Source: Protonemura montana (taxonomy: Eukaryota > Arthropoda > Insecta > Plecoptera > Nemouridae). Taken from it: DNA of 64,000 nt. The notes under the pieces were generated by a model. The model did not search any database, was not told where the DNA came from, and saw only the letters and a list, made by a program, of their open reading frames with translations. Positions 28,501 to 43,500 of this stretch are shown in pieces. A program made the translations under genes and the position numbers. Within the stretch, counting starts at the first letter, position 1, and each line of letters begins with the position of its first letter. The stretch covers positions 5,182,701-5,246,700 of the forward strand of contig OX387603.1 of the NCBI GenBank assembly GCA_947568835.1, given 5' to 3'.

Positions 28501-31500
28501 AGGGTGCTTGTTTTGCTCTACGCAAAGGAGCGGACACTTGCCGTCGCCTCTGTGCTGGGCATTCCGTGACAGGGTGCTTGTTTCGCTCCACGCGAAGGAG
28601 CGGACACTCGCCGTCACCTCTGTGCTGGGCATTCCGTGACAGGGTGCTTGTTTCGCTCCACGCAAAGGAGCGGACACTCGCCGTCGCTTCTGTGCTGGAC
28701 ATTCTGTGACAGGGTGCTTGTTTTGCTCTACGCAAAGGAGCGGACACTTGCCGTCGCTTCTGTGCTGGGCATTCCGTGACAGGGTGCTTGTTTCGCTCCA
28801 CGCGAAGGAGCGGACACTCGCCGTCGCCTCTGTGCTGGACATTCCGTGACAGGGCGCTTGCTTCGCTCCACGCAAAGGAGCGGACACTCGCCGTCGCCTC
28901 TGTGCTGGACATTCCGTGACAGGGTGCTTGTTTCGCTCCACGCAAAGCAGCGGACACTCGCCGTCGCCTCTGTGCTGGACATTCCATGACAGGGTGCTTG
29001 TTTCGCTCCAAGCAAAGGAGTGGACACTCGCCGTCGCTTCTGTGCTAGACATTCCGTGACAGGGTGCTTTTTCTTGTTTCGAATTTGAAGTGATTGCTCG
29101 TAGATCAATGACAGATTTCTTATAACCTGACCAAATACTAGAGATATTGCAGTACAATTTTATTTGTCATCATGTATTTACCGTTGATTATCCAGCACAT
29201 GCATAAGTCTTCATTTTTTCACATCCTTGCTGGAAGCAAATTAAGCGTCGGTTTAGGAACTTTAACAACTAGAAATTGCCTTGCGTCTGTTTTTCTCTAA
29301 CACAATCAACTCTAGTAAATGGATTTTTGTCTCGTCTTTTTCTAAAACGACTAAATGAAATGATATTATGACGACCCCAAGACCACAAAGGCTGAAGTTT
29401 TATAAATTTGCGCTTTATATTCCGTGGGCATTTGCGTTTTGCATTTAATCCTGGTTTAAAGGTACGTAGACTCGCAGCGACGAGCTGAGGAAAAGGTAAG
29501 CGAGATAGTTTTAAATTAGGTCCGCGATCGAGGGAAATCGAGTAGCGAGTCAGTGGCGGCGTGTGCTTGGAAGTGGAAGTCTTGAAGATTTAAGCAATAT
29601 TAGGGATAGATCAGCTAATGTTTTCTGTTTAATGGAACCTTCGAATGCTGAAAAAAAATCTCCCCTCACCGGTTGTCTTTAACCCACAACAATAGAATCA
29701 GACAGAAGGATTCCGAACTTTCCTGATTTGCAATTCTAAACCTTCGCCGCTGCAGCATCACTAAAGAAATTGGATTGATACGAGTTTTCAGATTTAACCT
29801 TAAGATCTAACATTTGGTTTTTTTCCGTCATGATTGCACCAACCGTGTTGAAGAACCGTTAGGGTTCCCCGACATTTGAATTCAGACGAGCTGCAGTCTT
29901 TGTACAGAGAAGACTTTGAAACGTCGGTGCTTCGTAAAAACTACACCACCTTCAAGACATAATATAATCAAAGAAGTATTGACTGCAAAAACCTCTAGTG
30001 TCACATCATGACCAGATCAACAGCAGGTCAAGGCACTCTGCGAACGACACGCTTGCCTCTTTCAAAAGCCTTTTTGCGGCGCTTTTTTTACGCGACTCTC
30101 GAGTGTCGAACCGAGGACCGTCGTCCATGCGAAAACAGACTGGGGAGCTGGGCGATTGTTTGGCTCTCATGGCGTACCAGATAGTTCATATGAGAACAGA
30201 GGAAAAGGAGCCTTGTCATTACAAAGTTTCAAACTTTCGAGAAGCGATCAAGATGAACTATGGGTCCACTTTGTAGTCGTTCCTTCACAAACTGCTAGAA
30301 TCATTTCCTAAAGTGTTGAAAAATTCTGAAAAATGTAGAAGTCAAACGCCATGTATAAAAATGAACACAAAAAGAACCTGTATTTTTTATGAAATCTGAC
30401 ATTTAAAACATTTGCAGACTAGGAATTCTCCAAAAATAATTTAAAAAAAAATCACACTGAGATAAACGCAGTTTAACTTGGTTTTTGAAAGTGAAGCAAC
30501 GTTTCGGATTTCAGCACTTATTTAGAAGCTATGACAAAAGATAGGAAAACTAATTTTCTACAAAATATAGTCAACACCTTTCCCTAGGTTGTGTAGTCAA
30601 AAGCAGGTCATTCTGAGCCAAGGAATGTTCCCTGGAATTATTTCCTTCGCCCTCTGCATTGTTTTTTGTGGCAAAAACCACTAAAAACACGGCCTTGGAT
30701 CGAGATAGAAAAGAATTTAATACCACTTGACACTTGGAATGTTTTGATCGATTTGTGGTGCAAATTTTCAATTACCTGGTGATAGGATTTTATGTCAACT
30801 AATTGACATTTTTATTTATCCTACATTACCAATACCTGCACGTAACTCGAACCTAGTCTAAAGATCTCTGTCGTCAAGTCTAGACTTGCTATGCATGTAT
30901 GTATGTGTCTTTATGTGTCTGTAAACCTTCATATATTTATGTTATTCTTCATTCTTTATAAACCACATTCTTTATTCTCAATATCTTAACTTCGTCGCCT
31001 TGACGAGATTCTCTGCAACGCTCTTTGGGATTGGTAGGCAAGAAAATCGAAGCACCTGCGTCAACCAATCATCACGACTCTAATAAAATGGTAAACTGTA
31101 TGATGGTTTTTAGACTCATGTCTACTTTATTTATCCTTAGCACTAGTTTTAACAAAAACTATTTGAAATGGGGTAAAGAACAACTAAATTTCCCGACGTT
31201 TCGTAACATGTACTAGTTACTTCTTCAAGGGTGAGAGCTTTTCAATAGATTTTGTTAAAATGGTAAACCGTTTGAGTCCACCTTGTTAAAATCGTCACCG
31301 AAATCGAGTGCGCAAAGCTAAATAAACAGTGGATTGGGAAAAGAATGGCTAACAGACAGGCGTCGGCGAGTGTCCGCTGCTTTGCGTGGAGCGAATCTGG
31401 AAGCGGTCTAGGCGTCTCAGTTCCGAATCGCCGAATTCCGAAAACTCAAGATCCACGCAAAGTCTGTGCAGACGTATCGATGACGTCACCGTGGGATGAC

Positions 31501-34500
31501 GAGGTTATCAAAATATTCAACACGTTGTCGATCGCCGGTTTTTTTGACAGTTTTTGCGATGGCCAGCTGTCGAGGCGACGGGCTTCAGATTTTTAAAAGC
31601 GCGCGTTCAATTTTTAATCTGATTCATTTGACCATTTCTCTCTTCGCCGTTTCCGTTCATCGCCGTTGACCGTTTCACGCCGGAACTTGAATAGGTTTTG
31701 AACATTGTGTTTATTTAGTTATTTTTTTTCTTTTCCCAATAACAAAAAATAACGTCTTCTGGTTTAAACCACTATATTTAATTAACTTAACCGTAATACT
31801 GTGTTTTTTTTAACGTCTCCATTTGCCCTTTCCAAGCTGGGTTTCCTCATGCTTTCATTGAACAAAACAAGTGCTTCGGGGACAGAAGAAAACTTTGTGT
31901 CAAAAGACTCTGAAAAAGATGTTCCCGCTTCAGTTAGTCTTTTCCTTCCCTCTCAATTTTCCAGGAATATCATAAAACCATCTGGTATATTTGTTTATGT
32001 TCCTTGATGTTTGCTCGGAGCGGGAAAAGCGAGGACTAAATCGTGTCCCTCGAATTGAAAAGGTTGCCGAGCAAACGTCCCTGCAGGCCAGCGCGCGGCG
32101 GTGGTCTAACTAGCTTCGGAAACAAACAGAACCGGCGAACGCTAGAAAATGTATTTCTGCTTTTTGGTCGGCGTCTACCTGAGCGATATGTTTACCGAGT
32201 TCGAATCACGGGGGGACTGGTGTTATTGACAGAAGAAATATCATTTGGACGATGTCAATAAACGATCATGGATTGGCGTGGAAAAGACCGCTGCTATACC
32301 AACATGCGTTTCACAGAGTATTTTGGAAAATATTTCTGTGTTTGCGTCGTTTTATTGAAATATAAATATTTATTTTTCAGTTTGATAAATTTTATTTAAA
32401 ATTTCTTTGCACACAATCGTAAACGGCATCTTATTTTAAATTCACCGTGCCCTAAAAAAGGTGAAGCACGACTTTACTTAACTGTTCTAGTTTTGCTAAT
32501 GACATAGTTTGACTCGGTATAACTCGACTTGCACCCTACGGGCGTTGTTTGACTTATTCTTTTTCGGTTCCTTGTCTTAGTCTCCCTAGTCTTGAGACTG
32601 TCTTCTTCGTTGCTATTAAATAATTCAACAGCAAAGAAGACCACCCGAGGCACGTTCGGCAAACACTCGGCTAATAGACCTGCGGCCCACTGCTCCACCT
32701 GCAACTTGACTTCTCTAGGAAACTATCTTCAGAGTGGCCCATCGAAAAGCACTTGATTTGAAACTTCCAGCGGCCACACGATAACGAAACGCAATCACAT
32801 AATCTACGACGCAGCCGGTGTTTCACTCGTATCTGAACGTGGTCAGAACGTAAATAGCTGTGCAATTATTGTTTACCACATAATACCGTTAATAACTTCA
32901 GTGGATTTGCGGTGATCGATAACCCTCAATTAAACCGACTCTAACCGCATTTTGCTGGATATCAGCTCAGACTTAATGGTTGGGTTTACAGGTTTTACTG
33001 TAAATTCGTTATTTTCTGTGGTGGCCAGTCACAAAGAACTGGACGTGGACAAACTTTAGCAGTGACTTTAAGATGACTCTCACGATGGTTCAATGGTTCA
33101 ATTGCCTTGCATCTCAACTGTCCACGAAGATTACGACTGTTCATTTTAGGTCCATTAACCTTGCCCCTCCTTAACTGAGTATTAAGCCAGAGCTCTCTTA
33201 GTTCTCTGATCCCAACAAAATTTAGAATATTTGAAATCTTATTTAAATTGCAGACGCTTGCAATGTGAGGGGTATTTTATTATTATGAACATTACTGCCG
33301 TCTCAAAAATGGATGTCCAAACGGGGACTCGAACCCCGATCTCCACCTATTGCATCTATCGCACAGATCGGGGTTCGAGTCCCCTTTTGGCATAATTTTT
33401 TGAGACGGTAGCATAATGATTTTAAAAAAATTATTGTTTTCCTATAGTATTATTATCAACACTATAACCGTTTCAAAAATTAATGCATCAATTTTTGAGA
33501 CGGTTATACTGTTGATAATAATAAAATAACCCGCGCATTGCAAGCGTTTGCAATTTTAATCAGATTTCATCTTAAGTTTTCCTATATCTTCCACGAAAAA
33601 ATAAGTAAAAAGTTTTGGAGAGGTTAGAGTTCAACATGAGGATTAATTTTCAGACAATCTACTAATTGGTGCTCAAGACTACTTGCTAAACTCCCAAGGA
33701 TCAACTGTTGAATTGGCGAATCGTTGATGAGCAGGCTTCATAACGGCACCTTATTCATCCTCGCCTCCCTTTCAGACATGGAAAATGTTGACCTATTAAC
33801 AAATTTTGTTTCTCCTTGTTTCAGCTGTCCTACGCTGATACGCACCCGATGTTTACCCCGCGACACTTCCCGAACTTCTTTCGGGTAGTTCCGTCCGAAA
33901 ACGCATTCAACCTGCCGCGTCTGAAGCTCCTCGAGGCCTTCAACTGGACTCGGGTCGGCACGATCTACCAGAACGAACCGCGCTACTCGCTGGTAGGAAC
34001 TGGAGTCACTTCTATCTTCTAGCAGATTCAGTTGCTGTTAGACAGGAAGTAGTAGTAATAGTAGAGTAGTTAGAGCAGTAATTGTTTGGTCTGGCACTTG
34101 ATGAAAACTTTTGGCTGGCGCAGCCATGATTCAGGTAGTTCAGATTAAGATAGTACTTCAGGCTACCACCATCTAGCTGGGAAACCTATTTCCAAGCTAA
34201 ATCTTAATGAAAAACGAGAAAATATAATTTTCTTAATTATTAGAATTTCATAAAATATTCTATCATTATGACGTAAAGAGCTCGACAAATCCTTCAAATT
34301 CGGTTTCACATAAGAAAAAATTAAACATAGACGCAAATAAATATTCTGAAAAATGTTTCTACAGTTTTGAATTACTTTTATTTCTGCAAGCTCCAGCGGT
34401 CTAGAGAATTAAAAAAAAAAAAAAACTCTGTTGAAATTGATAATTATAATTTTTTTTAAACTTCAATAAAGATGTAATCACCATTGCTCACATAAACGCA

Positions 34501-37500
34501 AAGCAAGCTATAGAGCTAAGATTATCTGGGTGATAGCCGGCAAGACTTCAGGAGCTAGAACAACCCTTTTTACCACCTGTCTCGGCCAAGCTTTTAATGG
34601 AAGACTACCAACTGCGCACGGGGTGCTAAAGGTCACGCCAGGCCAACTTAACCCGCGACCTCTACGGCCTCCCTTAAGGCTCTAATGTCGATGTAATCCA
34701 ACACTCCCCCTTCCAGTAGCCGGTAGCGCTGTTCGACAGGTACGGGTTAATGAGTGGTGCTCTGTTACCAAGGGAATAATCAGCCCACGACCTTTCGCCT
34801 TGATCCCACATGTCTGTGCTAATCCCTTTTCGGGCAAGGGGTCCCTCGACCGCTGTCGGACTCAGATTGGGTTGTTTGTTGTAAGATACTGTATCATGAA
34901 AAAGAGAAAAACGTTAAAAACGTTAAAATTGGCGTCATGGAGAATTTAAAAAGCTTAGGTTGAGTTGTATCACTCTTTTTGGATGTGTTTGAAGTTGCTA
35001 GGTAAGCGACTGGATAAAGGAAAGTTAAAATTGGTGCGGACTACATTGAAAGTTCTATTTGCAAACTATTTAAACGAGGAAAAAATAATCGGAAGTAACC
35101 AGACGATTAGTTTTGGTTACACCTTCTATCGCAATACGTTCTTGTTCCGGTTTTATCAATCCTGTACCAAGAATAACACAACGCAACCCACAATTTACTA
35201 TTTTTAATCATTTTTAAACTCGATTTCTTATCTCTTTTATGGTAACGAAGCCACACAGTAGTGTATATGATGACTTTGATGAGGTTCTAATGAGCTTATA
35301 CCTTGTTGAGTAATAAACAAGAAGAAATAAACAAAAGGAACAGGTGTGCAGCTAGAACTATGATTTGATAGTTGATACTTTTAACCGTTTTAAAACGACA
35401 CATAGCTCCCGACCTAACCACCCTCCGCCTTGTCTCTTCGTGCGCAGGCGCACAATCACCTGGTGGCGGACCTGGACACCGTGGGCTTCGAGATAGCTGA
35501 GACCCAGAGCTTCGGCAACGAGGTCGTCACGGCCATGTCGAAGCTCAAGCAGAAGGACGTTCGCATCATCTTGGGCAACTTCAACGAGTCGTGGGCTCGC
35601 CGTGTCTTTTGCGAAGCCCACAGGTAACATGCGCGTTACGTTTATCTTGGTAGCGCCCGGTAATCATGGTGGTAACATCCTGTTATTGTGGTAGTGACCC
35701 CCGGTAAGCATGGTGGTAGCCCCCGGTAACTGATAGTAACATCCGTTTCTGGTGGTATATCTGGTTCTGCTGGTGTACCTGGTGGTGTAACCCTCGATAA
35801 TTGGATGGTAACCATCGGTAACTGGTGGTGTCCCACGTTAACTTGTGGTAACCGAATAGTACATGGTAACCCCTGGTGACTGGAGGTATCTAAGTCATGT
35901 TTGTCAGAAGCCCCCTGTATCCAGTGGTTTAAAAGCTCTAAAACGTCTGACTTGGTGGATACAGGATCCAGAAAGGAGGCCAAGGACACCCTTAGGGACG
36001 ATTCTGGGTTGGTTCACTTTTTTGGGAAATAACTGTAAGTTTTGCAGCGTCTTTACGTGACCGTGGAAATTCCCGGCGCCCATAAGAAAAGGAAATTACC
36101 AAGAAGCTCGGTGTCTGGAAGCTTGTTATGACTTAGGTATCGGTGTTCGTATAGGTTTGATTGCCCTGAGACCCGGGTAGTGGGAAAATAAGGAATTCCC
36201 GAGAGACGGTTCTGAGAGGAATTTTGCGAGCACAAAATAACTCCGACATTGCTTACAGAGTGGGCATGTTCGGACGGAAGTACCAGTGGCTGATCATGGG
36301 CACGTACGCCGACCAGTGGTGGGCGGCTGAAGAAGGGGTAGTCCCGTGCGCGCCCAACGAGCTTCAGGCGGCGCTGGAGGGATGCATTCTCACCGATCTG
36401 TTGCCGCTGTCTACCTCTGGAGAGATCACCGTCTCTGGCATTGTGAGTGGACTCTGCTTATAATACTCTCGATCTTGAAAAGTATTAGTTTGTTCCTTTC
36501 CGGAGAGAGGCAATGTTTTTGTCTCGACCCGAATGTCTCGACTATATACTGCTTATTTTAGCGAAAAAAAATAGACCTCGGTGAATTAAAGCAGTCCCTT
36601 TTCATGGTTCTGTATGCCCAGTGTCATTTATGATGCATATGTTTACAGTTGAGTAGTACCAACTTTCAGTTTGGGATTTTCGCAGCTATATATCATCGCA
36701 AGTTTTTATAAATAGTAATGACGGTCAAGGTAAATGTCAAATGTGAGCTCGCATTAAATATCGAAACTTGTCAGTTATTGTCAGTTATGGAAGGTTTTAT
36801 CAACCAAATTTTAAGCTGAAAATCTCGTTTCCCACGCATTTCATCTGTTCGGTTGTGAGTTTCGCGTCCCAAGCCGCCCCTCACCCTCACTGCCGACAAA
36901 CGCTCCCATTCCATCTCTCTAGCGACACCTGTCATCATTGCTATTGACAGCTTACCTGTCATCAGAGACTCACAAGGGTTATTAGCCCCGCATGCAACAA
37001 GTTTCGGTGACTTTTTGATATAGGTTTGCAAAACCGCCGCTAGTTTCGCTCCGTTTATCGAGTGGCATACAGGAGCGCGGTTATACCGTTGAGTGTACAG
37101 GTTATAGGTAGCTAGGCAGAACGTTAATGTTACACTTTCTGCGTGAAAGATGGCCGCCAAATGACTACTTTACTGATAAAAATGCAGAGTACCAGAACAC
37201 CCCGTTAAGTGGAGCCACTGTCGTATGAAATTTAATTTCAGTATTTCTCGTAGGCTTACTCGCTTTTGAGACTTTTCACTCTCAAAAGATCTCCATCAAT
37301 GTTTATACCTTAACGATTAATATATACACGTAACGACATTCAAAAGCGAGTAACGACCATGAAGGTGCAGGCCATTATACGATCCAATGGAAAGCATGAA
37401 AATCCGCCAATTTATTTGAATTATAAAATACATGAGTTTGAACTTTGAATTATGAAAAATCACTCATCTATAGCCTTGCTTTTCAAACATATTACAGAGT

Positions 37501-40500
37501 TTTAAAAATTTGTAAATTTGTCTAGAAATCCTCTGATTTCACAAATCTTTTTTAAATGGTAGCTGTACCAATTTTTAAGACCTAAGAGCATTCTCCATAT
37601 AAAATTTAAACTTCATTTAAAATGAGAGTAAAATACCCGGAACAAGCATTGAACCTGTAGGTAAGTGTTAAATTTAGCACATCCTATAATAGAGTGGGTT
37701 CCATCCCGTCCGGATCCCTACTTAGCGAGGTCCCCCATTTGACATCGGTACTTAACTAGCCACCGAGTTCCTGATTTTCCCATAAGAAGATTTTCCATTC
37801 CCATTGGCGATAGATTGAGGACACATTTTAAAGCCACGGTTCCTAGTTTGGCAAGGGACTGAGCCCCACTTGACTTCTCCGACTCCCCTCACAGACCGCC
37901 GATGAGTACCTGGCCGAGTACGACTCCCGGCGTGGCGGCGAGTACTCTCGCTTCCACGGGTATACGTACGACGGCATCTGGGCGGTGGCACTCGCCATCC
38001 AGCATGTGGCGCGTCGGGTGCGCGTTCACCGGAAGAACGCCACCGTCGCCGACTTCCGGTATCGGGACCCGTTGTGGGAGACGCTGTTCTTGGAGGCGCT
38101 GAGAAACACCAGCTTCGAGGGTGTCACGGTAATGGAAACTTTCATGCAGTCCGCTTTCTGACGTTCTATTGGTGGTGGCATTTGAATATGGAAAACGAAG
38201 TTTGTGTCTGGATTCAAGATTAGATGGCCAAAGCATTTCAAAGCTTTGGGACTCCAGAGCTTTCACTTAACGTTTTGAAAAAAAAAACCTCTTCAAGATT
38301 AAAATGAGGCTAGTTGCAATTTGTATGAAGAATTCTTTGAATTTCGTGTTTCAATCAGTAGATCAATAACAAAATAGGGAATCCTTTCGAAATAAGTGTC
38401 GTATTCCCCAAGGCGATGAATGTAGTTGAATCTGTGACAGTAAATCAATGACATCTTCGAGGGCTACAATTTACCGAAGATTTCAAACATATTCAAGTAC
38501 AAATTTTGTCTGTTCCAGGGCCCAGTGCGTTTCTATGACAACGAACGCAAAGCCAGCATCCTTCTCAAGCAGTTTCAAAGTAAGCAACAAGCTTACTTTC
38601 AATATCTTTCTACTTTAGCTTCAATAAATGTTCCTGCGTTGATTTTATGTAGAGTAGGTATGTAGAGTATGTCAAGGTGTGTTTCCAGCAAGCCCATGCT
38701 GGAAACAGCACGGTTTTTACACAAACTTTGACCACTTATTGTCGTGGGTAATTTATCTTCTATTTGCTACTTAGCAAAAAAATGCAGTGCCTACTGTACT
38801 GGTTATTGTCTACTTATAGGTAATAGGCACCAAAATTATTCACAGTGAGTGCCAATTAAATCTTAACAAAACCGACAAGATTAGGTTAGTTTTGAAACTG
38901 TTCTGTTCATTAAACTGTTATGTTTTTGGAACTGAAACTGTTTTTTTCTGCGCAAGTTTTGAAACTTTGTACTAATCTTGCGTTAACCAATCAAACCAGA
39001 GGCCTCGGTCTTGGTTCCCTTTATCAGTGGATGTATTGTATAACGGATACCCAGTATATACAATGAGACGTCTGTACGTTGCCCTGCAGACGGCAGCGAG
39101 ATCAAGGTGGGCGAGTTCAACGGGGTGACCGGCCAGCTGGACTTGACCCGTGGCGGGCCGATCCGCTGGCAGGGTCGTCACCCCCCTAAAGACCGCACGC
39201 GGCATATCTACGAGCACTCCCACGTCAACGTGACAATCTACGCGAGCATCGCGGCCACAGCCAGTGTCGGCATCGTCATAGCGGCCGTGTTCCTAGGCGT
39301 CAACATCCGCTTCCGGAACCAGCGGTACATCAAGATGTCGAGTCCGTATCTCAACAATCTCATCATAGTCGGGTAGGTGGTATAATGGTTATTTTGTTGA
39401 GGGCGATCATGTTAAAGTATTAACGTAACAGTCCTGATCCACACACTAGCTACGTACAAAACATGACTAGCGTGATTATAAAAATAACTGTAACAAAAGT
39501 GTAGTACTGCTCTTGAAAGGTTTTCTGTACTGAAATACTCTTTTTGAGCTTATATTTAATTACGTATATCTATTTGATTAATTAACACACAGTTTTAAAA
39601 AAAGTAAGCGTTAAGTTTGGTAAGATAATGGAAGAATAATAAAACATAAAACAATAGATTATTCAGTACATTTCTGTTTTACTGAAGTAATGTTGAGAGT
39701 AGAAATATTATTTTAAAGGTTTTTTTTCAATACCACTTTGTACCAGCTGGCTTGTTCACACAAAAACAGCAAAACAATTAGCCATGTTCTGGTGTAAAAC
39801 AGAAAAAGATAAAAAAAATGTAATTTTGTAATTACTTGAAAATGCGCCGTGCGCATGACACTATTTGTGGTTCCCTTCCAACAGATGCATGCTGACCTAC
39901 TCAAGCGTGCTGTTCCTGGGTCTGGACAGCACGCTGACCTCCATAGACTCGTTCCCGTACATCTGCACGGCCAGGGCGTGGCTCCTGATGGCGGGCTTCT
40001 CCCTCGCCTTCGGCTCTATGTTCTCCAAGACCTGGCGAGTGCACTCCATCTTCACCGACGTCTCACTCAACAAGAAGGTAGCCACAAATTTGACATTGAC
40101 ATTGTTTTTTTCAATTTTGTTTCAATTTGGGAGTTAGTTACGTTGCCGCCTGCTATTATTGAAGTCCTTTTTCAGTATTATGATGTTTACATGTCTACTT
40201 TATCTAATCTTAGCATTAGTTTTGAAAAAATATATATATTTTTTTTAATTCTATGTAAAACAACTCATTTTCTCGGTGTTTTGCAACTTATGTCTTTCAT
40301 TTCATCAAGGGTGAAAGCAATTGTGACTTTTTGCCAATAATTTAAAAACTCAAACAAATTTAAAATTTTTTAAAAAAATGTCTAGGCACCCTTAGTTTGG
40401 GTTTTACCAACATTTTCATGAGCTCAGGATCCTTTCCCCCACGTTTACAAACGTCATTGGAGAATCGATCTTCACTGCCGAGCTCAGATAGTTCTCTAAG

Positions 40501-43500
40501 ACTGTGTGCCCACAAGTATAAGAAGACCATCCTTGTGCCCTGTTTGTCATTTGCTGTACCCCAATGAAAAGTAAACTGCGCTAAATGTGTGACAAAATAC
40601 ACCAAAAACTTTATTGCTCAACTATTAACTGAACGAGAAATAACAAAGAACATAACTTTTTCCAGATTCATCTAGCTGTAATAAAAGTCAAGCTATTTAT
40701 GTTTCTTTCAGAGAAAATCCCTGAGATGCCTTTCAACCTTCCAAGATCCGGTTATAAAAATGACCATAAACCATCAAACGCTTTCTTTTAGCTCTTTTAT
40801 TCTTTCAACGACCAGTCCACCAAACTTCTGCACATCCCATAACGGCACGCCAGATGAACTTAACTAGCTTTGGGTGCTTGTCTACACAGATCATCAAGGA
40901 CTACCAGCTGTTCATGGTCGTGGGCATCCTGCTCTTCGTCGACTTGGCAATCATGACTACGTGGCAGGTGGCCGACCCGTTCTACCGCGAGACGAAGCAG
41001 ATGGAAGCATACGTAAGCATTTCACATTTTCATTTGGATTAGCAACCAATGGCTTGCCTTTTACTTTAGTAACCTGGCAACTGCCTTTGTAGAGGTTTCA
41101 ACCTTCAATAATCTACATAGAAGTCTTAGTCTTCTTTTCTGTGCGGTTCTGTTTTATTGACGCTATGGCGTACACCATAGAAGCTGTATGCGTTCTTACT
41201 TGGATGGATGGATTTTTCTTGCTGCAAAGGTGTATAATTTTCCGCGGACCTAACTAACACAATGTGATGTTTTCAGCCGCACCCATCGAGCGAAGACATC
41301 ATGATCGTCCCGGAGAACGAGTACTGTGCTTCGGAGCTGATGACCATCTTCGTTGGATCGATCTACGCGTACAAGGGCCTGCTTATGGTGAGTTCCAACA
41401 TCCAAGGGCTGGCGATTTTGTAACACAATCAGGGGAGATGGGTGAGGTAGGGTGCTTTCTCAAAAAAGTACAATAAAGACCTGAATGCATTTGACTAGTG
41501 AAATGTTACAGTACTTTCACTGCCTGCTTCCTGACCCTTTCTGCTGCTGTCCTTCATTAAGTTTTACCAACGAGAGTGGCGTTGCAGACTTGAAATATGG
41601 GCCATCTTTGCTTCCCAAATTGTGTGGCATATTACAAGTGGACATCATTGAAATTGAATGGATGCGGGCGGACAGGACGCAAAGAGAATTGCTGAAACGT
41701 TTTTTCTTAAGAAAAAAATGGTGGACTAAATGAAAAGGTTTCTTCTGATTTATGTTATTGCCTATTGGATAGCCAGACATTGTTGTATTTTTTCATTTAG
41801 GAAACTTTATTGGATGTTTTTATAAAAAAAATCTCCTGCTTATGAAAGGCACTAATGCATTTCTTTGCTCCCATCTTAAAGATCTTTGGTGCATTCCTTG
41901 CGTGGGAGACGCGGAACGTGAACATCCCGGCGTTGAACGACAGCAAGTACGTCGGCATGTCGGTCTACAACGTGGTCATCATGTGCGTGATGGGCGCCGC
42001 CGTCTCCTTCGTGTTGAGCGACAAGCAGGACGCCAGCTTCGTGCTTATCTCAGTGTTCATCATCTTCTGTACCACCGGCACCCTCTGCCTCGTCTTCGTG
42101 CCAAAGGTGGGTCCAGTTCATGGTGTCAAGACTACATCCCGTGGGCATCGCTCCACTATTACGTTAGGAAAACATATAAAAACCTGCTCTAAGGTCGTTT
42201 TTAAATAAATTTTTCTGCATATGAAGGTAAATTTGCCGTCGCTAGTATTTTTGTGCCATGTCCTAATAAAGACTCAACTAATTGATGCTTGCTTTTAACG
42301 ATTATACCCGGTATACACTTTCAATGCGCTTGATTTAAGAGTTAAAGTGTCTTATCGGTTGGTATTTAATTTCTATTGGCTGACAAATGTCACCACTTGG
42401 TAATGCTGGCGTACTGACAGCAAAACCCAGCTTGATCCCTCTTCTAACTTATCTTCCTGCCATGCCAGCTGGTGGAGCTACGACGCAACCCGCACGGCTC
42501 AATAGACAAGCGCTGTCGCGCCACGTTACGACCAGTCTCTAAAACACGGCGCGACTCGGCTGCGCACGAGGCAGAGCTGCGCCTGCGCGACGCCAAGTCC
42601 GGCAACGCGGCGCTGCGCGCCCAGCTTGCCGGCAAGGACGCTGAGCTGGCGGCGTTGTTGCGGCGGCTCGGCGACGAGGCAGACGGCGGAGCAGACAGGC
42701 TGCAAGTGCCGAGCCTGTTGCGCAGGGAAGGTATGTCGAACATTTTTCGACTATCTTCTAGATATGTCTGAATTAATTAGGATCAGACTGCATGCCAAGG
42801 TGCATGCTTGGCAATGCCAAGATGTTTCACTAATATCAACAACTTCTTCTCATTTGATTTTTCCAACTTTTGCCAATGGTTCCAATGGAACAAATACCAG
42901 TGTATTGATCGACTACCACAGTGATGTATTGGTCAATGCACGCGGGTGTACGCAGTCCACCCACTATTAATTTTATTTTTGGCCGTACCCCCACTTTGAA
43001 TTTTTGAGGGAACGCAGGTGAACGCACGGGAACGCAGTATTAAATTATGATTATTCGAAATATCCTGCACTTCTTTATTTTCAAGGCGAAAATATCCCAG
43101 TTAAGGGTTTCATTTCTAATAACTTACTTATAAAAATATACCTACGAAGAATGCCACTGTAGCGAACGTACTAAGAGTAGGTAGGCTGGAACTATGTCGG
43201 CGTCGCGACTCGCATCAAAGGGGTAAGTTAGAACCATATTACTGTTATCACGTAGGGAAGTCGGTAGTTGCTTTCGCGGCGTCGCACGGCGGTGCAAGCT
43301 CTCAGAAGCAAGCCCGCTTCAAATAATAAGAATTCGCAGGAAAGACAAAAATACAAACAATAACAAAATGCCACATACGAGCCACACTGGACGAGTTAGT
43401 TCAATTCAAGATGCAGAAGAGGAAGCAAGTGGATTTGCGATCCCTTTGGGGCCTTGCTCCTTCTAAAAAACAAAAATTTGGTTTGGTAAAAGTTGAAGAC

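Noticed and set aside
28326-29071. CRISPR-like array
   Set aside because: The whole 70-base period is repeated with no unique spacers, in a eukaryotic intron.
28345-29157. A 270-codon minus-strand ORF (and companions of 212 and 126 codons)
   Set aside because: It is generated by the 70-bp tandem array: the unit happens to lack stops and, since 70 is not divisible by 3, the frame cycles. No independent coding signal.
38681-38706. A microRNA precursor
   Set aside because: The stem is only 10 bp and the flanks do not extend the pairing.
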